From Lasiosphaeria ovina (Eukaryota > Ascomycota > Sordariomycetes > Sordariales > Lasiosphaeriaceae), in contig JAULSN010000003.1 of the NCBI GenBank assembly GCA_033439765.1, forward strand, positions 1,426,001 to 1,490,000: a stretch of DNA of 64,000 nt, given 5' to 3'. The notes under the pieces are model-generated. The model ran no database searches. It worked only from the letters and a program-made list of their open reading frames with translations, and was not told the DNA's origin. The translations under genes were made by a program, and so were the position numbers. Below, piece by piece: positions 21,211 to 33,155 of this stretch; position 1 is the stretch's first letter; each line of letters begins with the position of its first letter.

Positions 21211-24200
21211 ATGTCGATAACAAAAGAGCAAGCGGCCCCTGCGCTCGAGCAGTACATCAAGGATGTTAGAAACAGGTGCGTCGTCGTCTGCTGTTTAGTC
21301 TGCGCCAAGTTCACGAGGGCATCTGGGATACGGTCCCCTTGATGCGCAGGCTTGGAACTCTCGCGCCAATCCATATAATCAACCCAAGGCAGGCTCCCAC
21401 TCACCGGCTTCGTGTTCATAGGACCTTCCCGGAAGACCAGCGGAAGCGCGCTGCGAGACAGATACGGGATCTGGTCAACATTGCCAAACAAGGTAGCTAA
21501 ATAAGTCTACATGTACCCTCCATCCCCTCCATGGCCATTGACACCACTACAGAGATGGGTGCCGAGCAGTTCCAGCTCTTCTTCAACTCAGTCAACCAGC
21601 GAACCATGGCTCTGATCCAAGGCACCGACCCATATGATCGGATGGGCGGGGTCTATATCCTCGACGCCCTAGTTGACTTCGATGGCATCGACCTTGCCTT
21701 GAAGTACAGCCGCTTCCAACAGTACATCGGCACCATCCTGCGCGGAAAAGATCCCAACCCAATGCAGCCCGCCGCCGTGGTCCTCGGAAAGCTCTGCAAG
21801 CCAGGCGGCTCTCTGATCTCCGAGCTTGTCGATGCTGAGGTCCAAACAGCTCTCGAGTGGCTTCAGTCCGATCGCATAGAGGAGAGGCGGTATGCCGCCG
21901 TTCTAGTTCTACGCGAGTTGGCGAGAAATGCTCCCACCCTCATGTACTCGTACGTGGGCTTCGTCTTTGATCAAATCTGGATTGGTCTACGCGATCAGCG
22001 ACACTTAATCCGAGCAACCTCGAGCGAGACCGTCAGCGCCTGCTTCAAGATCATACGAGAGCGTGACCAGGACATGAAACAAGAGTGGATGGACAAGATG
22101 TTCGCCGAAGCTATCAAGGGCTTCAAGACCAACCCGGCTCCCGAGTCTATTCATGCCTCGCTACTTGTGCTCAAGGAGCTTCTGGAGCAAGGCGGTATGT
22201 ACATGCAAGGCCACTATCAAGATGCTTGCGAGATCATCTTCCGCCACAAGGATTCGCGTGACCCTGCTATCCGCAAGACGGTGGTTCTGCTCATTCCGGA
22301 TCTGGCCAACTACGCTCCAACCGAATTTACCGTGACCTATCTCCACAAGTTTATGATTTACCTCTCAGGGATGTTGAAGAAGGAAAAGGAGCGGAACGAT
22401 GCGTTTCTTGCCATTGGAAATGTTGCGAATTCAGTCAAGAGCTCTATCTCGCCGTACCTCGATGGCGTACTCATCCATGTCCGAGAGGGCCTCAGTTTGC
22501 AGTCCCGGAAGCGGGGCTCTGTCGATCCTGTGTTCGACTGCATTAGCCGGCTTGCTGTGGCTGTTGGCCAGACGCTCAGCAAGTATATGGAGGCACTGCT
22601 CGATCCCATTTTTGCCTGCGAGCTCACGCCCAAACTGACGCAGGCTTTGGTCGACATGGCTTTCTACATTCCGCCCGTCAAGGCGACCATTCAAGAGCGT
22701 TTGCTCGACATGCTGAGCAAAGTGCTATGCGGTGAGCCGTTCAGGCCTTTGGGGGCACCTCACCCCAACTCGCTCTCTACAATCCCAGTCATTGTCAGGG
22801 ATCCCAAAGACCCCTTGGCCCATGAACGTGGGAAAGCCGAGATAAAACTGGCGTTGAACACGCTCGGCAGCTTTGACTTTTCAGGTATTTGGCTCCTAGA
22901 ATATTCTCCTGTCCCTTCAGCAACGCCTGGTTGCGGTACCACCAAGTGGTTGAAGATACTGTTAATACTGGAGACATTGGCGTCTCAAAAGCATGTGCTG
23001 ACAGAGTCTGGAGGCCACGTTTTAAACGAATTCGTTCGCGATGTTGCCATCAAATACGTTGAAGATGATGATCCCGAAATCCGCGAGGCTGCCGCCCTTA
23101 CCTGTTGTCAGCTCTATGTACGTGATCCGATCGTCAATCAGACGAGCTACCACGCCCTTCAAGTTGTTGCCGACGTCATTGAGAAACTCTTGACTGTGGG
23201 CGTCTCGGATCCGGAGCCAAAAATTCGACGAACTGTCTTGGCGGCCCTTGACGAACGATTCGATCAACATCTCGCCAAAGCTGAGAATATCCGTACTCTC
23301 TTCTTTGCCCTACACGACGAGCAATTCTCGATTAGAGAAGTGGCCGTGTCGATTATTGGTCGATTGGCCCGGTATAACCCTGCTTATGTTGTCCCACAGC
23401 TGCGAAAGACCATCATACAGTTGTTGACAGAACTGGAGTACACAGATGTGGCGAGAAGTAAAGAGGAGAGCTCAAAGTTGCTCAGCCTCCTTATACAACA
23501 TGCCCAGGAACTGGTCAAGCCCTACGTAAACTCCATCACCGAGGTGCTTTTACCGAAGTCTCGTGACCCGACCCCTTCTGTCGCTGCGACTGTCCTCCAG
23601 GCAATTGGCGAGTTGTGCACAGTTGGGGGGGAGGCGATGCTGGCTTACAAGGACTCCCTCATGCCAATCATAATCGACGCTTTGCAGGACCAAGGAGCAC
23701 CAATGAAGCGGGAAGCCGCTCTCCACACGCTGGGCCAGCTAGCCAGCAACGCCGGTTATGTCATCACTCCATATCTCGAATACCCCGAACTGCTGGAGAT
23801 ATTGCAGTCTATCATAAGGGGCGAACCACAACATGGTCCGTTGCGACAGGAGACGATCAAGCTCATGGGCATCCTAGGTGCATTGGATCCCTACAAATAT
23901 CAGGTACGAGGCCTGCCTCTTCTACGCCCCTTCACCGTTCCCATCTCTTGCAAGATACATTGTGTCATCGAGCAAGTTCGTGAGCTTTACAACTTAGCCT
24001 CGACGAGCAACGTAAGCTAAAGACTAACCAATTTCAACAGCAAGTAGAAGAGCGAGCGCCACAGACCCAGCGCCGGCCTGAAGCCGCCCAGTTGACCGAC
24101 GTGTCTTTGATGATGGGTGGCCTTACTCCATCACAGGACGATTACTATCCCACGATCGTCATCAATGCTCTACTTCATATTCTTAAAGACCAGTCCTTGC

Positions 24201-27200
24201 TGCAGTGGCACGGGAACGTGGTGGATGCCATTATGAGCATTTTCATCACTCTAGGTCTGAAGTGTGTCCAGTTTCTTGATCGGGTGGTCCCTGCCTTCAT
24301 TTCTGTCATTCGGGCCTCGAGCATAGCGCGACTTGACTTCTACTTCAACCATTTGAGCCGACTGGTTAGCATCGTTCGACAGCACATTCGTGTCTATCTA
24401 CCCGACATTATCGATGTCTTGCAGGAGTACTGGGCCACAACCTCGTTGCAGACTACCATCATCGCTCTGATTGAGTCGATTGCTCGCTCTCTCGAAGGAG
24501 AGTTCAAGATCTACCTGGCTGGCCTACTCCCACTGATGCTTGGGGTGCTGGAAAAAGACACGAGCACGAAGCGACAACCGAGCGAGAAAATATTCCATGC
24601 CTTTCTGGTCTTTGGGCCAAGTGGAGAGGAGTATATGCACCTCATCATCCCTGTTCTTGTGCGTCTATTTGACAATAATGGTCAGCCCATTTTCCTACGG
24701 AAATCTGCCATCGAGACCATCGGGAAACTCTCAAGCATGGTCAACCTCAATGATTACGCGGCTAAGATCATTCACCCTCTGACTCGGGTCCTCGCCAGTG
24801 GCGAACCCAGTCTACGAGTAGCTGCGTTAGATACCCTTTGCGCACTTATGCTACAGCTAGGGCGTGACTATCTGCACTTCGAGTATACAGTCAACAAGGC
24901 AATGGCCTTGTACGCAATTCCGCACTCCAACTATGATAAGGCAGTTGAGAAGCTGAAGAAGGGTGAGGTCCTGCCGCAGAACCTTGCCCCGCGGTTTGAA
25001 GACACTCTAGTTGAGCCTCACCCGACCGAGAACAATCCGCCAAAGAAACTGGATTTGAATCCCATGCATCTCAAGCAGGCCTGGGAGACAAAGGGCAAGT
25101 CCACCAAGGACGATTGGCATGAGTGGTTCCGCAAGTTCAGTACCACGCTGCTTACGGAATCCCCCAACCACTCTCTGCGAGCTTGTGCGAGCTTGGCGAG
25201 TAACTATCAACCGCTAGCACGGGAGCTCTTTAATTCGGCTTTCGTTTCATGTTGGAGCGAGCTTTATGAGCAATTTCAGGTTTGTGGAATATTGCAAGCC
25301 GAATATCGTCGAGTCAATGTTAACTAGTCCGCGTACAGGAAGAGCTTATCACAAACATCGAAAATACTATCAAGTCCGAAAACATACCGCCTGATCTTCT
25401 GGGTCAACTTCTCAACCTTGCAGAATTCATGGAGCACGATGACAAGGCGCTCCCTATCGACATTCGCACCCTGGGACGTGAGGCTGGTCGCTGCCATGCG
25501 CATGCCAAAGCACTTCATTACAAGGAACTTGAGTTCCTGCAAGACCACAACAGCCAAGCTGTCGAGGCTCTGATTGTTCTCAATAATCAGTTGCAGCAGT
25601 CTGACGCCGCCCTTGGAATTCTTCGCAAAGTCAAGGCCTACAAAGATGGCATTCAGCTCCGGGAGAGTTGGTTTGAGAAGTTGGAGCGTTGGGACGAGGC
25701 TCTGAACTTCTATTACCAACGAGAACGCGAAATTCCCGAAGATCAACCTGTGCCAGTCGATATTGTCATGGGTAAAATGCGCTGCTACCATGCCCTTGGC
25801 GAATGGGATTCGCTTGCAGCTCTAGCTGGCAAGACATGGGCCAACTCCGGGCCAGAAATCCAACGGAGAATTGCCCCCTTGGCGACAACGGCCGCTTGGG
25901 GCCTGGGCAAGTGGGACTCGATGGACATTTATCTTCAATCAATGAAGCGATACTCGCCTGATCGTGCATTCTTCGGCGCAATACTTGCACTTCACCGGAA
26001 TCAATTCCGCGAAGCTTTAATTTGTATCGACCAAGCCCGCGAGGGTCTGGACACTGAGCTCAGTGCCCTTGTCAGTGAATCATACAATAGGGCATACGAA
26101 GTTGTTGTGCGGGTCCAAATGCTCGCCGAGCTGGAAGAGATCATCGTCTACAAGCAAAGCGATGCCGAGAAGCAGGCCACCTTGCGAAGGACTTGGGAGA
26201 CTCGACTGAAGGGCTGCCAGCGCAATGTCGAAGTATGGCAGCGAATGCTTCGGCTGAGATCGATTATCATGTCCCCAGCTGAGAATATGCACATGTGGAC
26301 AAAATTCGCCAACCTTTGTCGCAAATCAGGACGGATGGGCCTTGCCGAGAAGTCATTGAAGCATCTCATCGAGATCGAGGAACCACTTGAGACTGTCATA
26401 CCTTATTGGCACGATCGGCAGGCCAGTCCCAGCCCGAACCGAATCGCGTCCCCTATTCTGTATGCGGTCCTCAAGTTCCAGTGGGAAGTCGGCCAGCAGC
26501 CTGCCGTTCGAAATTCCGAGCGGCGCATAGCAGAGAAAACCCTGTACTGCCTACGAAAGTTCACCAACGAGACAGCCCATCGTGTGGAGAGCTCCAGGAT
26601 GCACATGAATGCGCAGGCTCCAAACGGAATAGAGGGACCTGGCCCAGCGGTATTCCCCGACTTTGACGAAAGCGCCGTGCTAAACCCGCACGCACAAAAA
26701 CACTGGGTCGAGCAGACAGTGCTGCTTGCCAAGTGTTATCTTCGTCAGGGGGAGTGGATGGTAACATTAAATAAGGATGACTGGCAGTACACGCAACGCC
26801 AGGACATTCTTAACTGCTACTCCAAGGCCACACAGTACCACCCCAAGTGGTACAAGGCCTGGCATGCCTGGGCTCTCGCGAACTTTGAGGTTGTCCAGGC
26901 TCTTGCTTCGAGGGGAGATCAAGAAAGCCGAGGCGAACAAGCAATTATCGTCCAGCACGTCGTTCCCGCCATCCGAGGCTTCTTCGAATCTATCGCCCTC
27001 TCGTTTGGCAGTTCGTTGCAGGATACACTTCGTCTCCTAACACTGTGGCTGACCTACGGAGGCCATGCCGAGGTCAGCAATGCTGTTATAGAGGGCTTTG
27101 CCCACGTCAGCGTTGACACATGGCTTGAGGTCATACCCCAGCTCATTGCTCGGATCAACCAGCCCAACAGGAGGGTTCAGCAGTCAATCCACAGCCTCTT

Positions 27201-29115
27201 GGCCGATGTCGGCCGTGCACATCCGCAGGCATTGGTATATCCATTGACTGTTGCAATGAAGTCGCGGCACAACATGAGACGATCGCGCTCCGCCACCCAG
27301 ATCATGGATAGTATGCGACAGCACAGCTCTCGGCTTGTCGAACAAGCCGAGATAGTGAGTCACGAACTCATTCGGGTAGCTGTGTTGTGGCACGAGCTCT
27401 GGCATGAAGGCTTGGAGGAAGCTTCGCGCCTTTACTTCGGCGATCATAATATCGAGGGCATGTTTGCCGCTTTGGAGCCTCTACACAATCAACTCGAAAA
27501 CGGACCTGAGACACTTCGGGAGATCTCTTTCGCACAGACTTTCGGTCGAGACCTGAGCGAGGCTCGTGAGTGGTGTCGTCAATACCAAGAGACCCAAGAT
27601 GTGAACGATCTTAACCAAGCTTGGGACCTCTACTACCAAGTGTTCCGCCGCATCAGTCGCCAACTACCCCAAATGACCTCGTTGGAGTTGACCTACTGTT
27701 CGCCCAAGCTCTTAAAGGCCAAGGACCTTGATCTCGCGGTGCCTGGAACATATCGTAGCGGGCAGGAGATTGTGCGGATAATGTCTTTCGACGGCACTTT
27801 TAGCGTTATTAGCTCCAAGCAACGCCCTCGAAAGCTTGACATTGTCGGGAGCGATGGCAAAACTTACACTTTTCTACTCAAGGGCCATGAGGACATTCGT
27901 CAAGACGAACGTGTCATGCAGCTTTTTGGCTTGTGCAACACGCTGCTAGCAAATGACTCAGAGTGCTATAAGCGACATCTCAATATTCAACGCTATCCGG
28001 CGATTCCATTGTCTCAAAATTCAGGCCTTCTCGGTTGGGTGCCTAACAGCGACACGGTCCATCAACTTATCCGGGAATACAGGGAGTCTAGAAAGATCCT
28101 TCTCAATATCGAACACCGGATCATGCTCCAGATGGCGCCTGACTACGACAACCTTACTCTCATGCAGAAAGTTGAAGTCTTTGGTTATGCTCTGGATAAT
28201 ACAACAGGCCAGGACTTGTACCGCGTCCTGTGGCTGAAGAGCAAGAGTTCTGAGGCGTGGCTGGATCGGAGAACAAACTATACCCGGTCTCTCGGTGTCA
28301 TGTCGATGGTGGGGTACATTCTCGGCCTGGGCGATCGCCATCCCAGCAACTTGATGCTCGACCGTATTACCGGAAAGATTATACACATCGACTTTGGCGA
28401 CTGCTTCGAGGTGGCGATGAAGCGGGAGAAGTATCCCGAACGGGTCCCTTTCAGACTCACTCGGATGCTCACTTATGCAATGGAAGTCAGCAATATTGAG
28501 GGCAGCTTCCGAACAACATGCGAGCATGTAATGAGAGTTTTACGGGACAACAAGGAGAGCGTAATGGCTGTTCTTGAAGCGGTAAGTCTACCATACCACC
28601 TCCACTGACGAGAAATTCCCTCTGACTGGCTGACTGCTTTCCAGTTCATCCATGACCCGCTGCTCACTTGGCGCCTTACGAATCCAGCCAGCCCTCCGGG
28701 GCCCAACTTCAACTCAGAGCGAGAACAGGCGCTTGTGGGGCCGCAAGCTGCACGGGCTCGCCGGCCGTCCATACTCGATGCACCCGTGGCTCCAACCGAA
28801 TTCCTCGCCGCCCAGGCGACTGGCATAGATGCTCTGCCCGGGGCTCCGCCGGGGACCCGTTACCGAGCTCGCACCAATTCATCGGCCCCGCAGCCAGGCA
28901 GCATGCCTAACGGCAATGGGCCGCAGGACTTGGCCGAGGTTCAGAACGCACGAGCAGTCGAAGTCCTTGACCGGGTTGCGCAGAAGCTTACAGGCCGCGA
29001 CTTCAAGCCGGATGACGAGCTGAATGTCACAGACCAGGTCAACAAGCTAATCATTGAAGCCACGAAGCTCGAAAATTTGTGCCAGCATTACATTGGATGG
29101 TGTAGTTTCTGGTGA
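21211..29115 (+). CDS. TOR: Serine/threonine kinase TOR (target of rapamycin)
   Basis: PI3K-related kinase, the catalytic core of TORC1/TORC2, linking nutrient status to growth. My model has seven exons and 2436 aa: 21211-21275, 21422-21492, 21553-22884, 23014-23903, 24041-25279, 25339-28581 and 28645-29115. The N-terminal half is HEAT repeats and the FAT domain follows. The rapamycin-binding FRB domain is at about 1876-1972 ([20 protein letters not shown], then [13 protein letters not shown]). The kinase domain has [15 protein letters not shown], catalytic GLGDRHPSN (about 2195) and HIDFGDCFE (about 2215). The FATC end HYIGWCSFW is complete. Length matches fungal TOR (about 2400-2480). The segment 22885-23013 has GT-AG ends, is 129 nt (43 codons) and has no stop. 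I treat it as an intron because removal restores [12 protein letters not shown], but retention would also be translatable. The N-terminal junctions of exons 1-3 are the least certain. Confidence 0.95.
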
Positions 29116-29974
29116 GCCTGGTGCCTAGCTCCGCGTAGGCCAGTGATTAGCTCAGACGAGCAGCCTTGTTTGCTTTGCGAGAGAGCGCACAGGCTGCCAA
29201 TGCTGTGTATTTACTTCTTTTCTTCCTTCTGGCGGTGGTTAGTGTAAATTTCCCCATGGGTTTTTTTTGGGAGGCTGTATCATGTTGGCGTTGCATCGCG
29301 TTCTAGGGATGGAGGAGGGCTTGGTCTTTTTCGTCTCGACTTTGGGATCCAATTTCGGTATCTGGAACGTATCTCAAGCATTCTGGGTCCCCGGTCTTCT
29401 AATGGATATCGGTGGAATAAGATGAGTTCAAGGATCTCGATGGGTTGGTATTGAGAGCAGATGGGTGTGGTCAGCTTCCGTGTTAAGGCAGATATCTAGA
29501 TCTCTGGGGCCATCAACGGGCTATAGCAATAGCGAAAAAGTTGGCCATGTTCGTTTATTAGCAGATGCACGCACGAGACAGGCGACCGAGGCGCCAGACA
29601 GAATATTATCAGTCTAACTTTAGGTACCTACATATGGATGTACCACTGGGTTGAGGAAATGCAGTGTTCTGTAGCCAAGCCAGCGGATATGGGCGGGGCC
29701 CATCTCGAGCCGCCGTTGATATTTTATTCAACGACTTCCGGCTCAAATGGGTATGGGACAATATCCTTCTCCGCAACGGCACTTGGTAGGCACGGATGTT
29801 CATTGCAATGACCATCTTGTCGTGCTCTGCGGCTTGTCGTTCATATGTGAATGGTTTCCGCCTTAAGTGAGAGCTGTTGAATGTCTCCAAAGGGATTGCC
29901 CATCTTGCCTTGCTTCCTTCCCTATACCTCCTAAGGCAACTTCGACAGCGACGAGGGTCTTTGCAATTAATTGC
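29116..29974. other. Intergenic region, nothing recognised
   Basis: TOR 3' region and promoter of the next gene. The minus-strand frame 29609-30538 is the antisense shadow of the downstream gene and upstream DNA. No repeat was found. Confidence 0.5.
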
Positions 29975-30871
29975 ATGATGGCTGTGCTCAACATTCTGGC
30001 AGCCCTGGCAGCACTTGCCACCGCGGTCGTTGGATCGCCCATGGGGGCGGATTGCAGCCCTAGTGTGTTGCTCCAAGCTGCCGATGCCTATGTTGCAGCC
30101 CAGACGGCAGGCCGACTTGATCCGCTTCGAGACATTCTCGACGCGAATTGGGTCTACCAGGAGAACAACGCAAAGGCAAATGCCACAAAGGGTGTGCTGG
30201 GCAAGGCGCTCAAGATCGACCACCGTCGGACCAACGTCGATACGACGGCTTGTGCGACTTACACAGAGCTCATCAGCACCGACGCCGCCAGCCCCTATGT
30301 CATCGGCACCCAGATACATCACGGCGCAAATAACAAAGTTACCCTGATCGACTCGGTCGCGTCCACGACAAACTCTTGGATCTTTGATGCCAAAAAGACG
30401 CTCCAGTACGTCCTGCAGGAGACATGGGATCCCATCCCAGTCGGCAAACAAGACAAGAGAGAGGTGATCCAGGCGGCCGGAGACGCTTACCTTGATATGT
30501 GGTATGTCCCTTGCTCGAAAAGCATTCCGCCGCGTCATCCAACAAGTCTAACACATCTCATCAGGAGCAACGCCACCGCTGCAAATGCCGTTCCCTGGGG
30601 AACACCTTGCACTAGGCTTGAAGGCTCTGCCTACACGGGCAAGGGAAAGCCCGACGACTCTTGCAAGCCCGGCATCCCTTCGAATAGTCACCAGGCGCCT
30701 AACACGCACCGCCGTTACGTTATTGACGAGTCTATGGGGTCGGTTAATATCTTGTGTGTCTGGGAGCATATGATGATGGCAGCCGATAGCCATGAGTTCC
30801 GGCTTGAGGGTGGTAAGCTTCGTTATGTTCATACCTTGACGGTTTGTGGTGGTCAGCCGTGTAAACTCTAA
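29975..30871 (+). CDS. Secreted protein with DUF8021-like domain
   Basis: Two exons, 29975-30501 and 30565-30871, give 277 aa (or 276 from the adjacent ATG at 29978). The frame is open to 29867, but the ATG at 29975 begins a clear signal peptide (MMAVLNILAALAALATAVVG). The mature part resembles the fungal secreted DUF8021 family: LLQAADAYVAAQTAGRLDPL, ENNAKANATKGVLGKALKID, SPYVIGTQIH, VIQAAGDAYLDMWSN, VPWGTPCTRLEG, RRYVIDESMGSVNI and SHEFRLEGGKLRYVHTLTVC. The splice restores LDMW-SNATA. The biochemical function is unknown. Several Cys suggest disulphides. It is the last host gene before the transposon block, about 100 bases from its first element. Confidence 0.88.
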   Translation: MMAVLNILAALAALATAVVGSPMGADCSPSVLLQAADAYVAAQTAGRLDPLRDILDANWVYQENNAKANATKGVLGKALKIDHRRTNVDTTACATYTELISTDAASPYVIGTQIHHGANNKVTLIDSVASTTNSWIFDAKKTLQYVLQETWDPIPVGKQDKREVIQAAGDAYLDMWYVPCSKSIPPRHPTSLTHLIRSNATAANAVPWGTPCTRLEGSAYTGKGKPDDSCKPGIPSNSHQAPNTHRRYVIDESMGSVNILCVWEHMMMAADSHEFRLEGGKLRYVHTLTVCGGQPCKL

Positions 30872-30976
30872 GTAACTATACGAAGTCTTTAATCACTTTA
30901 AGCGTAGAAAGAGGAAACGCCTTTTATAGCCTAGTTTTAAACCCTTTATATACTTAACTAAGCTACTACGCTACTA

Positions 30977-31550
30977 CAGTCGGTTGATAAAAGCCTGACC
31001 CATCCAATTTTGGCCCACCTTCCCACATTCTAACCGCCCCTCTTCAAATGCAAGCCACCATCTCAATTATATAGCAAAATGACTGTAACGTGGTTCCCGG
31101 CCGTGCGACGCACCCGGCCGTACGACGCACTTTTCCACCACCACGCGACATCTCAACTTTGCAACCATCCTCCACCACCCAAAAAAATGTCAGCACCATC
31201 CAAAGAAGCCAGAATCTTCCTCGTAATTGACGTAATTCGCCGCGACAAAAAAATAAGGTGTCGTAAGGCTGCAAAAATATACGATATCCCTAAGCCTACT
31301 TACTCTACGCGCCAGAATAAGCGGTCGCACTTCACGACGCGATTATCGTAACCCAGCCCATCGATTAACACCCCCAGAAGAGGAGGTAGTTGTCCAGTAT
31401 GTATTGAAGATAGATTCGCGAGGATTTTCGCCTTATCTGGCTGGTGTCGAAGATATGGCCAATTTGCTTCTTGTAGAACGCGGCGTAAAACCCGTCGGCA
31501 AGAATTGGGCTCAGACCTTCATCACGCGACAACCAGACCTAAGACGCGTC
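30977..31550 (+). pseudogene. Fot1/pogo-type transposase, N-terminal fragment
   Basis: From the ATG at 31187 the reading frame starts MSAPSKEARIFLVIDVIRRD and continues KAAKIYDIPKPTYSTR, the N-terminal helix-turn-helix of Fot1/pogo transposases. A frameshift near 31330 separates it from LTPPEEEVVVQYVLKIDSRG. It then continues GFSPYLAGVEDMANLLL and VGKNWAQTFITRQPDLRR, the CENP-B-type HTH. The rest, including the DDE domain, is cut off by the poly(T) of element copy A. The sequence TACAGTCGGTTGATAAAAGC near 30976 could be the element's left terminal repeat after a TA target, but no right end exists to confirm it. Confidence 0.8.
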
Positions 31551-33122
31551 TTTTTTTTTTTTTTTTTTTTTTCTCATTACGCGTATGCAGCCCGTAGGGC
31601 TATGACGCGGCCTATTTAAGCTATAGACGGCTACTCAAAAGGTTATAAGGAAAGACTAATCTAATAGGGCATACTAGAAGTAGAAAATCCTAGACGAAGT
31701 ATAATTCCGGTTCCGTGTACTTTTTTCAAGTCAAAGCGTGTAAGGTATCATGTACCTAAAAGGAGGGTAAGTAAGGAAAGGGAGAGAGGGTAATTAAGCT
31801 AAGCTATCTATTTTGTAGTAGTTTTAAAACCAACTGCAAGATAGTAGCTAGGGAATCCTCGCGTAGCTGGCGGACTGGTTGGCGGGCTACCTGGCGGGCT
31901 GGTTGACCGGCTGGTTGGCCGGCGGGCTTGCGAATTGGCTGCCTACTAGCAACCTCGGCGTAGGTAGGCCGCTGCTGAGGCGAGGATGCGGCTTGAGAGC
32001 GTTGTGGGCCTGGTTCCGGGCCTGAGGGAGGTCTTTGGGGGCACTTCAAGGCCCAGGCTTGATGTAGGCCACTACAGTTGATGCAACTAGGCGGCTTTTT
32101 TGTTGCTTTTTCCTGGCATTGCGTTGAGAGGTAGCCTGGCCTACTACAGAAGCCACAGATCTGGGGTCCAGTACAAGTGCTAGCGATATGGCCGAAGCCA
32201 AAGCATCGGTAGCATTGTATTACCCCTGATCTAGGTTTTCCAGTAGGTAGGGCTGGCTGTGTGGCTGGTTGTGTGACTGGCTGTGTGGCTGGCTGTGTGG
32301 CTGGCTGTGTGGCTGGCTGCGTGGCTGACTGAGTGGCTGGCTGCGTGGCTGGCTGTGTGGCTGGCCGTATGGCCGGCTGTGTGGCCGGCTGCGTAGCTGG
32401 CTGCGTGGCTGGCTGCGTGGCTGGCTGCGTGGCCGGCTTAGAAGCCTGCTTTTCAAAGGCTCGTACTCGGAGAGCCTGTACCCCGAGAGCCATATGCTTC
32501 ATACAGTTAAAAAGGACCTTTATCGTATCGTAGGGATATATATCTTCTTTTCCTTCGTGGTTCCATTTCATGAGCTGGTCGAATGGTAGATATGGCCATA
32601 TTATAGCCATATCTTCCCATAGGTCCTTTGGAATGATATCCTCAATTTTAGTATCTTCTTCGTAAGGGCTTTTTGCCTCGAGGGGGTTCTTCTTCAAGCG
32701 GTTCCCTATATAGCTAGCTATATAGGTAGCTGCGTGGGTGGCTGCGTGGTTGGTGGCTGCGTGGTTGGTGGCTGCGTGGTTGGCTGCGTGGTTGGCTGCG
32801 GGGTTGGTGGCTGCGTGGTTGGCTGCGGGGTTAGTGGCTGCGTGGTTGGCTGCGGGGTTGCCTATTGGGTTAAGGTGGGGCTTTCGGGAAGGTCGGGAAG
32901 TCTCGTGATCTGCGGTGGGTCCGGTAGGTCGTCTGAAGAATCTTCATCGTCGGTCTTTGGGCCCAATTACTTTGCTTTTCGACCCTCTATGCGCCCGCGC
33001 AACTGGCCGCGCGGTGCAGCCATTACGTATACGTTAAGAGCTAGTCGAGGGCAATTGATTAATGTCGCTTTCGTCGATTTTGGTGCTATTTTGAACCAAA
33101 TGCGAGTCTTCGTATTTCTGTG
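31551..33122 (-). mobile_element. Gag-only retroelement, copy A (minus, mutated)
   Basis: Element in minus orientation. Its poly(A) tail is the T run at 31551-31572, next to the conserved 3' tail (ends ...TACGCGTAATGAG). The ORF starts at the ATG at 33023 (MAAPRGQLRGR) but soon has a CAA-to-TAA stop (at the conserved KAKQLGP), and part of the Ala/Thr/Asn region is deleted. The C-terminal frame 32697-31804 is still open for 297 aa, including the PATQ tract and zinc knuckles. The 5' end is CACAGAAATACGAAGACTCG. Flanks are different elements (Fot1 left, gypsy right), so no target-site duplication is seen. Confidence 0.85.
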
Positions 33123-33142
33123 CCCTAGTACGTCTCGCTCCT

Positions 33143-33155
33143 ATTACTACCGTAT
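33143..33155. repeat. Target-site duplication, left of copy B
   Basis: ATTACTACCGTAT, identical to 34915-34927 on the other side of element copy B. Both lie in gypsy-derived sequence. Confidence 0.9.

Noticed and set aside
25279..25430. Suspected frameshift in TOR between exons 5 and 6
   Set aside because: On recounting, the exon starts at 25339 and reads [20 protein letters not shown] in frame; no frameshift exists.
29609..30538. 309-codon minus-strand ORF
   Set aside because: It is antisense to the well-supported DUF8021-type gene and has no family resemblance.
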